In this document: one piece after another, positions 1-9,700 of the stretch
Numbering within the stretch: position 1 is the stretch's first letter
Layout: every line of letters begins with the position of its first letter
Source: Fibrella forsythiae
GTDB lineage: Bacteria; Bacteroidota; Bacteroidia; Cytophagales; Spirosomataceae
DNA length: 43,848 bases
Direction of reading: 5' to 3'
NCBI RefSeq assembly: GCF_017353175.1
Contig: NZ_JAFMYW010000017.1
Coordinates: 1-43,848 of the forward strand
Translations under genes and position numbers: made by a program
Notes under the pieces: generated by a model
Database searches by the model: none
Told to the model about the DNA's origin: nothing
The model's input: the letters and a program-made list of their open reading frames with translations, nothing else

Positions 1-320
1 CACCGAAAAAAACGCTTAACTCGTTCACTATTAGACAACTAAGCCAAAATTCTTCGCTCGTCGAAGGCCAAATCGCAGACAGGACCCCGCCACGCACTAC
101 CCCTGCATTACAATTGTAATGCCATTTCCCGGTGATATATGACAGACTGGTTACATCGAGGGCTAACCGTTACCTAACTGATTGAGTGGTGACCAGTTGC
201 GGGGAAGGTGCTTCGGGCGCTCAGATAGGCCCATCAGAGGGCTTCTACCGGCATAGGTCAGGCTCCGGATGGGCCAGGCGTTTTGTCACCCGTGAGCCGA
301 AAGGTGGTTACTGTAAGCAC
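1..320. repeat. Second unit of a diverged tandem repeat (continues from 43820-43848)
   Basis: No gene is visible here. Read after the last 29 bases of the window, this stretch aligns with 43338-43690. The alignment is ungapped at an offset of 482-483 bases through about base 156 and drifts to 473 near base 285. Conserved blocks are CTAAGCCAAAATT (39-51), CCCCGCCACGCACTA (85-99), the palindromic core TACAATTGTA inside CATTACAATTGTAATG (105-120), GGTGATATATGACAG (131-145), GGTTACAT (149-156) and TGTCACCCG (284-292). Bases 321-486 show nothing I can identify. Confidence 0.75.
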
Positions 321-486
321 GGAAGGCTTCTGAGTCTGCTCTCGCTGCCACGCCTTTGATTGCTGGTTCGTACCGATCTACTGGTGATCCGGCTGGCTAC
401 TACGTGCGCGAAGCGCTGAGGCAAGGTTAGCGTTTCATCTCCCTCAGTATGCCTTGGATGAACCAGGTTTTCTCAATGGTGGCGAA

Positions 487-1298
487 TCAAGCAAAGTCAT
501 GATTATTAATCAACATCCCTGTCGTTGCATGATGCTGAGCGAAGAAAACAGACGGTGTCAAGCCCGTAAGTTCATAAAGATCATTGCAAAAATGCGCTTG
601 GTCATACCAGCCCCCCAAGTAAACTAAATCAAGCCAAGTCAGCCGCTGCTGAGTATGAATCGCCCGGAAAACGTGGCGAAATCGCATGACTTGCCTAAAC
701 CGTTTAGGTGATATACCTACCTGCCGGGTGAACTCCCGACTGAGTTGCCGGGGACTGATCCGGAGCTCAACCGCCAGCTTTTGTATACGTCCGTTACCGG
801 GATGAGCCAGTAAGCTACTTGCCTGTTCCACCCACCCCTTGTAACTCGGCATCCGGTTCACATGCGCCAGCAACTGCCGATCAATGAGGCCAATCTGGTC
901 CTGAACCGAGCTTACGTGTTTGAGCTGCTCCAGGAGCAAACGCCATCGTTGCCGGAAGGGTAAGGGAAATACGGTTTCAATATCCAGTACCTGGTTAGCC
1001 AACTCGCTCATGGGCAAACCAAATAAGCGGTAGAATCTAGTGGTACGGAAGGTAATCATCAGGATTTGACAGCCCGCTGGGTTAACTGCATAGTGCGGGT
1101 CATTTGGCCACCGATGGCCAAATCAGGAAGAACCTGTGCATCGACCAGGCAATTCGTACCCAGGTTAACCAGTAAGCCCGAGCGACCGCCTGGCGGCGGG
1201 CTTTCGCTCAGCAGTCCGTCAGCCAAGGACTGTAGCAATGTATACTCTTCGATATAAGGCTGTAAAGAGGGCGAAGGTATAAAGTTTTGACAGGTCAT
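487..1298 (-). pseudogene. AraC-family transcriptional regulator, frameshifted
   Basis: Two adjacent minus-strand frames (1298-1059 and 1059-487) together match the intact 294-residue AraC regulator at 18210-19094 along its whole length. The N-terminal piece has the PPGGRSGLLVNLG motif of the DUF6597-like sensory region. The C-terminal piece has the AraC double helix-turn-helix (ISPRQLSREFTRQVGISPKR to LGGWYDQAHFCNDLYELTGL). The paralogue reads through the junction as HQVGCQLLLITFRT. Here the frame breaks after LTQRAV and resumes as GCQILMITFRT, which one lost base in the C run at 1073-1075 explains. It is probably inactive; a sequencing error or, less likely, programmed frameshifting would also fit. 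It lies divergent to the surface operon starting at 1962 and may once have controlled it. Confidence 0.85.
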
Positions 1299-1961
1299 CT
1301 GATTGGCTGGCGTGATCTGAAATGTTTAGTAAGGTGCACAACAAGCTATTGACTAGTAGGACAATATGAGCAAATGGTAGTTAGTCTGGCCTACCAGTAG
1401 CTAATCCGAGCAGCTACCGTTTCCTGAGTTTGAGCGAACGGTCGATTTATGGCCGATTTTTCCAATGCCTTGCCTGCGGCAGCCAATAGCTTTGCTCAGC
1501 GTGCCCCCAACCCTTGCGTAGCGAAAACTTTCTGCGCCCGGGGTCATGCTTTTTCAACAAACCCTGTAGCAGATGCACCCACGTATTGCGGTCACAATCA
1601 TCACGTCCAGCTTCTTAAGCGATACACGTAGTCGAAAATCAGCTTGGCTTCCACCAGCTCCTCATGCCCGTCAAACTGGGCCCCTGTATGACTTGACAGG
1701 CAAGTCATTGACCGAGGTATAAATGCGCGATTGGCAATGCCTTTTAGCAGGTACCTCTCCGTGCAGCCTACGTGATTCAGTAAGGGAAACTACGTATCCA
1801 AGAAACCATTGGCATGTTAGTAAAACATTGTAAATCAATAGATTAACCAGCGCGTTGCGGCCGCCCGTTTACCCGTATCATATGTTTATCCGATATAAGC
1901 CCGTTGGCGCTTACACTAGTTTTGAATCAATCAAATGCACTGACTATCAACACCCTGCCTA
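1299..1961. other. Gene-poor gap, possibly decayed coding DNA
   Basis: No intact gene is supported. On the minus strand, pieces in different frames read like protein: YLLKGIANRAFIPRSM near 1750 and GHEELVEAKLIFDYVYRL near 1640 share a frame, and DRNTWVHLLQGLLKKHDPG near 1560 is in another. This suggests a frameshifted relic of an unidentified gene. A 60-codon plus frame at 1449-1631 looks like a shadow of this relic. The last 60 bases should hold the promoter of the operon starting at 1962. Confidence 0.4.
1917..1924 (+). promoter_or_regulatory. Candidate Bacteroidota -7 box of the surface operon
   Basis: TAGTTTTG matches the Bacteroidota -7 consensus TAnnTTTG exactly and lies 37 bases before the start codon at 1962. 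No clear TTG-type -33 box at the usual spacing is visible, so the call is tentative. Confidence 0.35.
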
Positions 1962-3716
1962 ATGAAAACAGCTTTATTCACTTTAGTCTTCTGGTTTTAC
2001 TGGTGGGTAGCCTGCCCGTGTTTGGGGCAGGCCCCGCCGCCGGAAAAATCACCCGCACTGCTGGCTAACTACGTCAAGGTGTCGGGTGGCCTGAACGCCT
2101 ACGCGGGTTTCTATACAGCTAACGGAATTGAGGCCCGGAACCAGACGGCCCCCTTCGGCCTAAGCGGGCAAGTGACCATCTCACTCCCCCAGGGAATCTC
2201 GATCCCCATCACGGCGGTACTGGGCAATCAGGGCGCGAGTTTCAGCGTTCGCCAGCCCTTCAATCAGTTTGGTATTTCGCCCACCTACAAGTGGCTTACC
2301 GTTCACGGCGGCTACCGCAACGTTACCTTCTCCCCCTTTACACTGGCAGGTCATACGTTTCTGGGTGGCGGCGTGGAAGCTAATCCCGGTAAACTGCGGC
2401 TGGGTGCTGTCTACGGTAAGTTCAATAACGCGATCTCCGGCACGCTGGCCGATGCCAATGTGCTGCCCAGCTACGGGCGCAGGGGCTACGCCGTGAAGCT
2501 GGGCTACGGCAAGCCCGGTAATTACATTGACCTGACGATGCTACGCGCTCAGGATGATTCCAGCTCGATTGCATCGGTGCCCGAGTCGGCTACCCAGACG
2601 GTGAAACCCGCCGAGAATCTGGTGGTGGGCCTCAGCTCGCGACTGCTGATTGTCAAGTATTTCACCGTGGAGATAGACGCCGCCCTGAGTGCCTACACGC
2701 GGGATTTGCGGGCGGGCACCGTCGATGCTGAGGGACGAAACCCGGTGGTGCGGCTGTTTGGCAAGCTGTACACGCCGCGGCTGAGCACCCAGCTCACCCA
2801 GGCGGTGCAGGCCTCGGTGGGGTACCGCGACAGCTGGGGCAGCGTGAAACTGCAGTACAAACGCATCGACCCCAATTTTCAGACGATGGGGGCCTACTAC
2901 TTCCAGTCTGATATTGAAAGCTACGCCATTGCTCCCACGGTCAATTTGTTGCAAAGTAAACTCAGGATTACTGGCAGCTACGGCGTGCAGTTCGACAACC
3001 TGGCCAACTCGCGCAGTGTCAGGACGGGCCGGACTATTGGCTCGTTGCTCATCAGTTACAATCCGGCTACCAAGTTTGGGTTCGATCTGCAACTGAGCAA
3101 CTACGGCATTAGTCAGCAAGCGGGCCTGCGCCCGGTGATCGATACTTTGCGGCTGGCGCAGAACAACTTCTCGGCCACGGCCAACCTGCGCTACACACTC
3201 CAGAAAGAGGACGTGGTGCAGTCATTTAACCTCACCACAACCTACCAGCAGCTCAGCGATTTGAACCAGCGGACGGCGGCGCAGACGGAGAACAAAAACC
3301 TGAACGTCAACCTGAGCTATTTCTACCAGCAGACCACTACTGGCTGGGGCCTGACGGGCATGCTCACCTACACCCAGACCAACCTGCCCGTGGCGGCTAC
3401 CCTGGGTTTGCCCGACAGCACGGGTGTAGGCTCGTCCGTCAACACGGGTATTGTCCGGTTTTATGGCCCCACACTGGGTGCCAACCAGGCCTTCTTCGGG
3501 CGAAAACTAACCACTTCGCTTACCGCCAGCTACCTGGTCAACCAGCAGATGGGCGTGACGGGAAAGGTACTGACGGCCTCGCTGTCAGGTACGTATCAGG
3601 TGGCTAAACGGCAGACGCTCAACGCCACACTTTATTACCTGAACACCGACACGGGCATTCAGGCACAACGATTCAACGAACTCAGAGGCAACCTCGGCTA
3701 TGGCATATCTTTTTAA
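1962..3716 (+). CDS. Outer-membrane beta-barrel-like protein, first gene of the surface operon
   Basis: A 584-residue exported protein. The N-terminus (MKTALFTLVFWFYWWVACPCLGQ) is a signal peptide with likely cleavage near residue 23-24. The rest is Gly/Tyr/Thr-rich with alternating hydrophobic stretches, and the chain ends in YGISF. A C-terminal Phe is the usual end of a BAM-inserted outer-membrane barrel. No enzyme motif is visible. The stop codon overlaps the start of the 2676-residue protein by 17 bases, so the two are probably translationally coupled. I infer that it is the outer-membrane anchor or export partner of the giant protein; this is from context, not from a recognised family. 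Confidence 0.75.
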   Translation: MKTALFTLVFWFYWWVACPCLGQAPPPEKSPALLANYVKVSGGLNAYAGFYTANGIEARNQTAPFGLSGQVTISLPQGISIPITAVLGNQGASFSVRQPFNQFGISPTYKWLTVHGGYRNVTFSPFTLAGHTFLGGGVEANPGKLRLGAVYGKFNNAISGTLADANVLPSYGRRGYAVKLGYGKPGNYIDLTMLRAQDDSSSIASVPESATQTVKPAENLVVGLSSRLLIVKYFTVEIDAALSAYTRDLRAGTVDAEGRNPVVRLFGKLYTPRLSTQLTQAVQASVGYRDSWGSVKLQYKRIDPNFQTMGAYYFQSDIESYAIAPTVNLLQSKLRITGSYGVQFDNLANSRSVRTGRTIGSLLISYNPATKFGFDLQLSNYGISQQAGLRPVIDTLRLAQNNFSATANLRYTLQKEDVVQSFNLTTTYQQLSDLNQRTAAQTENKNLNVNLSYFYQQTTTGWGLTGMLTYTQTNLPVAATLGLPDSTGVGSSVNTGIVRFYGPTLGANQAFFGRKLTTSLTASYLVNQQMGVTGKVLTASLSGTYQVAKRQTLNATLYYLNTDTGIQAQRFNELRGNLGYGISF

Positions 3717-6700
3717 AAAACATACGGCAAACGCGCAAAAGGCTGGCGCAAGGACTTTTCGCGTACTACTAAAGAGGGTTGCGTTCTTTGCGCTGCTGGT
3801 TGCGCCCTTGGCGGTGAGAGCCCAGAACGAAGTGCAGATCACCATCAGTGTGTTGCCACCGTATAGTGCGTACATTCAGGATTATGCGGGTGCGGGCAAG
3901 CAGGTACAGATCTTCGTCCGTAACACCACGGCTACCCGCCTCCAGGTACGTTTGCAGGGCAGTGTAACGGGCGATAACGGCGTGCAAATTCAGACGGTGC
4001 CCAACTACCGTCCGCCGGTGCCACTGACGCTGGAGCCCCTCCAAAACCGGCTGTTGAGTTATGGGGATCTGTCGGGGTTATTCGATCTGAATCAGCTCGA
4101 TGTCCAGGGCGTTGATCGCAACAACCTTTACCGGGGATTACCACTGCCGGAAGGGAGCTACCAGCTTTGTATTCGGGCGTTTGACAATGCCACCAGCCGC
4201 CCCTTATCGCCAGAGAATCCGCTGGGCTGCTCGCCCCCCTTTCCGATTAAAGCCGTTGAGCCGCCGATTCTGATTGCCCCCTTCTGCGACAGTGATGTGC
4301 AGGCTCTAACGCCTCAGAACCTAGTGTTCACCTGGACACCACCTATCGGCGTCTCACCCGCAATGGTCGATTATACCCTGCGTATTGTGGAATTGCCCCT
4401 CGAAACCGTTGACCCTAACGTATTCATCGACGCCGTAGTACTACCAAAGTCGGGCGTAGAGGTACGGGGCCTGAAAACCAGCACGTTTCTGTATTCGGTA
4501 GTGCAGCCGCAACTGATTCGGGGAAAAAAATACGCCTGGCGCGTGCAGGCTCGCGATATCAGCGGCAGAACTAGCTTTTTGAACAACGGCAAAAGTCCCG
4601 TCTGCGCCTTTCAGTACGGCCCGGCGCAGTCGGCGGGACTTGATTCGATCAAAGTTGAGGGACCAATTGTAAACAAGTCCAGCAAATCGACCTATGCTGT
4701 GCGGGTAGCTTGTCAAGACGGACCAGGATCGGGGCAGGTGAAGATTGGGAAGTTGGGGGGTGGTAACGTCTCGGGCGTGACGACGGTGACAGCAGGCAAC
4801 GGCGTGAGATTAGCTATCTCGTGGAATCCCGACTTTAAGTTTCTGACATTGCTAGCCCAAAAAATGGGCTTCAGCGCCAAAAGCGAAAGCATACGATCTG
4901 CCGTGCAACAGATTCCCGGTGCGGGCTATGAGCTGACGGTCATCGAAAAAAGCACGGGTAAGGTTGTGTGGGTGCCACCGCTCACCACGAAAGAGTTTAT
5001 CAGCGGCGATCCCGATGACCCAGATTTCCCGCTGGCTTACGGCAACAACTACCAGTATCACGTCCGGCTGGTGCTGCCCGATGACGTACTACTTAAAACT
5101 GGCTTGCCCGGCGAGTGGACACTCACCTCACCCAGCTGCACCTTTTTGCTTAAAAAAGTGCCTAAAGCGGGCACGGGCTTCATCGTGCGGGGGCAGATTC
5201 GCTACAAATTCGACCGGGATGATATGCCGACGACCTACCCCGCCAATAACACCAATGTAAAAATTAGCTTTACCTCGAAGGCCGCTGGCGGCGGGCAAGT
5301 GGCTTATGGGGTAGGCCAAACGGGACTGATGGGAGCCAGCGCGAAGGCCCTAACGCCGCAGCAGAAACTGGCGGCGGTGGGTGGCAGCAAACCAGGCCAG
5401 TCTAAATCGACATCGGGCACGGCTACCCAAGTTCCGGTCCCCACTGGCGATTTTCCGTTCACGTACTACGCAAAAACGGATGCCGGTGGCAACTACGAAC
5501 TGCCTATCCCTTGGGAGGACATGCCGTTGTTGCTGCCCTTGGGTAAGGCGGTTGGTAAGACGAAAATTAAAACCCAAAATGAAGATGGTACTGTAACGGA
5601 GAGTGACGTTGATCTGATCGCGCTGAACTACCAGCTCGACCTACCCAGCGGCTACTACCAAAATACGACCGAAGTCCGCAGCTTCACTTACTCGCCCACG
5701 AGCGTAAGCGTGACAGGAGGGGTGGCAACGGTGAACGTCTACGCCTATTCGCTAAAAGTCAGCGTGGCAAAAGATTACAACAGTAGCTACAAGCTGAGCA
5801 ACCAAAGCGGCCAGACTGCCAACCAGAAAAATGCCAATCAGGTCTCCATCGACCAGACGATCATGAAGCCCGTTACGGGGGTGCAGATGGATCTGTATCG
5901 TAAGCTCAAAGGTGCTGGGGGCCTGGAAGGCATCCCGGCGGTGGAGGGGCAGATTGGCGAGAAAGAGTTACCAACGGGCATCAATTACCGCTACATAGCG
6001 ACGGGCAAAACGGCCCTAGAAACCCTCAACGGCACCCAACAGGCCGTTGTGACTTTCGACCGGCTCATCTGCAACGCCAACGAAGGCGACGAATATTTCC
6101 TGCGGGCCAGACCCAGCAAGAAAGATAGCATCGCAGCCTCGAAGGTGGTGACGGAAGAAACCCAGTATGGGAAAAAGGTACCCACCGGCGATTACACCAC
6201 GAACGATCCTACCGCCAAGTATGCCGCCCCAGAAGACACTGTCTTCTTTGCGGTACCGCCCAAAAAGCATCCGATCACCAATCAGTTCTATTACGGCCAC
6301 AAAACTACGTACCTGCTGCGGTCGCTGCTGCCGCCTACCTCGCGGATTTCAGGACGGCTGATGTATCAGTGGCCCGGTAAGCCCGGTAAGTTCGTGATGG
6401 CGAATATGCCCTTTCGGGTCAAGATTGGGTACGTAACCAGCGGGGCTACGACCGACGGAGGTAAGTTGAGCAATGGTATTATTACCCAGAAAGTAGCCAT
6501 TGTGCTGGGTGAGATCAATTACACGGATAGTACCGGAAAAAAACATCCCCTGTCGATGGATGACCGTGACTTTGTGGCCGGCACGGGCAAGACCGATGCC
6601 AACGGCAATTTTACGCTGGACGTGGTGAACCTCAACTATAAAGGCACTCTCACCAACTCGGCCACCGTCACGCAGGGAACGCTGACAATGGAAGATCCTG

Positions 6701-9700
6701 GTAAAGATGGCGTAAGCAACCCCAAGTACACTGGGCCAGGTGGGAAGATACAGCTCATCAAAGATCAGGGATACCCCGTCGATTACGTGGACATGAGGAA
6801 CCTCTTCAAAACCGACTACACCAATGGCATTCAGGCAGTGATTAACGCCAAGCAAATCGCCACTACTACCCAGCAAATTAGCGGAGCCAAGCTTCCTGGC
6901 GCCGCCAAGAAGCAGACAGACAAAGCGACAGGCGGCGGGCCGTTTGACGACGGTGAACTGGCCCGGCAGTTTTTTCCCCTTGACCCAGAGCCATTGCTGG
7001 TGCAGATGGGTGACGTGTATCAGTGGGTGTACCGCTGTTTCATCATCGAACCGGAGGCCACCCGCTACTACACCTCGTTCAACAACGTGGTCGTGCAGGC
7101 CTTTGAGACCCAGAATCTCGGCGAACTACTCGTAAACGTAAAGCCCTACACCCGTAAACTGCGGGTGCAGTGGGCTGACACCAAGAAAGCGGTGCAGAAT
7201 GCCCGGGTGATTCTGTTCCGCCAGGACAACAAGGGCATGGATCACCTGCCCGAACAGGAAGGCGACGGCAACGAGCGCTTCGACAAACTACCCGTATCGT
7301 CATATGCCCAGAAAATGCCGCCGTACCCTGACGGGCGGCCCTTCCCCGGCACCGATGCCGTGAAATATTATGCTGAGGGATTCACCGACGGCGATGGGAT
7401 GTTGGTGTTCAACAACAAGGCCAAGCGGCCTGTGCCCAACCTGCTGCTCAATGGTGAGTACCAGTGCTACATCCTGCCTACCGAAGATGCCCTTAGCTAC
7501 TTCCCGGCCAGCCTCACCACCCTCTCGGCCGTGTCGGCCTTCGTCAATATGGAAGAAGGAATTGACGACAGTTACGACGACAAATTCGTGGTAGCGGGGC
7601 CGTCGCGGCTCATTGTACGGCTCGTTGATTCAACCACTACCAAAGGCTTGAAAGGAGCCGTTGAGCTTTATGAATACAAGGACGACAAATGCCAGGTTAA
7701 ACCACCACATACCATTTTTGGCTATACAGAGGGGGATCCGTCATCTGGTCCGGCGTTGGTCGACCAAACGGGCTACAGAGAGTTTAGTCTGGGTTCATAC
7801 TACAGCGACAACGGATGGAAAAAAGACGTTACGAAATACTTCCGGATTGATGCGCGGGTACCGGGCTATAAACTCGTGGATGGCAAAATCCAGACCTGCT
7901 ACTCTGTAAAGCGAACAGGTACGTCCTTTCTGATAAATCTGAAGTTTCTACCGGGAACCATCCTGAGAGGCGTTGTAAAAGGGCGGAAGGTAATCGCCGA
8001 CCAGAAAGAGGGCTACAAAGAGACATCGGAGATTGTCGGGTTGCCCGCCATCATTCGTCGCACGGTCGACGATAAGGTCTTTTTCACGGAAGACTCGCCG
8101 GTTGGTTCTTTCTCCATTGCCCTAGCCGCCGCCACCGACAAAACGCCAACCCAGACGATCATCATTGAGCCCAACGACCCCGGTTACTGGTCGGATACGC
8201 TGGTGCTGTCGGGGCTGAAAATGAACGAAGACAAGACCTTACCGCAATCGCCCGTTATGCTGGCGCGGGTGAAACACCGGATGCGGTTCGTAGTGCAGGG
8301 CCTCACGGCAGACGGTATGCCACTCCCCGATGAGCTGTTTCAGGTGAAGATCAACGACCGCAAACCTGTAGAAGGATCACTCACCAAACCCGCTGACGAT
8401 GAGTTCGAGAACGTTTCGGTTGATCATTACACCGTAAAAGTATGGAGTAAAAAGCCGAACAGCGACTGGATTCCGCAGTTGTTCGAGGTTAAAAATAAGG
8501 AATCCAAGGGCTGGACCGTCTACACGGTGAAAATGAAGCTGGGCGGGCGTATCACCGGAACCGTCACGCTCGACGGCAAACCCGTCGGTGACGCGAAGGT
8601 GTACCTCGACTACCAGATGAGCGGCAATGCCACCCCGCCAGAGGCCGTTACGGGGGGCAGCACCGGCCCGGCAGACCAGAATACCGGCGAGACGCTGATT
8701 CAGACCTACTCAAGTACAGGGGTGATTAACCTAGGCGGCCAAACCGCCAACAATGGTACAACAAAAGGTGAATTCACACTTCGGGGTCTGCCCCTGACCG
8801 ACGGCATCGTGAAAATCCGGGCGACGCTCGACGGTACAGGTAGCACGGTGATCGGGGCCGAGGCCAGCGTACAACTCAAGGGAGGCACCGGCACGGCCAC
8901 GCTGAACCTGACCACTTACAGTGGGGCGCTTGTACAAAGCATCTACGGCTTCCCGCTATCGGTGGAGAAGATGGCCATTAAGCCCAACGGAACCGTTACA
9001 GTGACGGGGCAGCTAAACCTCAAAAAGAGTCGGAGCGGTTTTGCGTGGCTCCCCACCGGCGAGGTGGCCCGCGTCCGCGACGTGCCCATCAAAGGCATCG
9101 ACGTCGGGGGCAAGAAAGTCGCCACGCCCGTTGCCGACAATGTGGTACTGGACGAGGTAGCCTCGCTGAAGTTCCGCTATATCGGCGCTTTTAACGTACT
9201 GGCTCGCCACCCTGACTACGTAGCAGGCTCGGCTCCTGATCCCCTGACGCTCAGTAAAGATCAGTCGGGGCGGGGTGTGCTGCTGGGTAAGGTGCAGATT
9301 GTCGATAACTCGTTCAACTACCCCAGCACGTACCTGACTTTTGCCAAAAAAGGCGATGAGAATTTTTACCTCGCGAAGATGGTCAAGGAAGGAAACGCTG
9401 GCGCAACGATCAATCAGCGCGTTACAGTGCTGACGGCCCTGGCGACCGATGCCGCCTTCGACCCCAGCGCCGCAACGCCCAGCGTGCCGGAGAAGGTTAC
9501 GTACAATCTCTGCGATCAGATGGGTGGGCCGGTGAGCTTCTCGCTGCTTCAGTTCCCAACCGATGCCGACCCGGCAGGTTCTTACATCGACCCCGACGAC
9601 AAAAAAATTCATCTGGCAGCCAACCTGACTTGTAAGATTCCAAACGCGCAGCCGGAGAACTTCACCGTCCACATCGATGACCTGGTGCTCGACGATAAGC

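Noticed and set aside
2541-3119. 192-codon minus-strand frame inside the barrel gene
   Set aside because: It lies fully inside a clearly coding plus-strand gene with signal peptide and C-terminal Phe; it is a GC-driven shadow.
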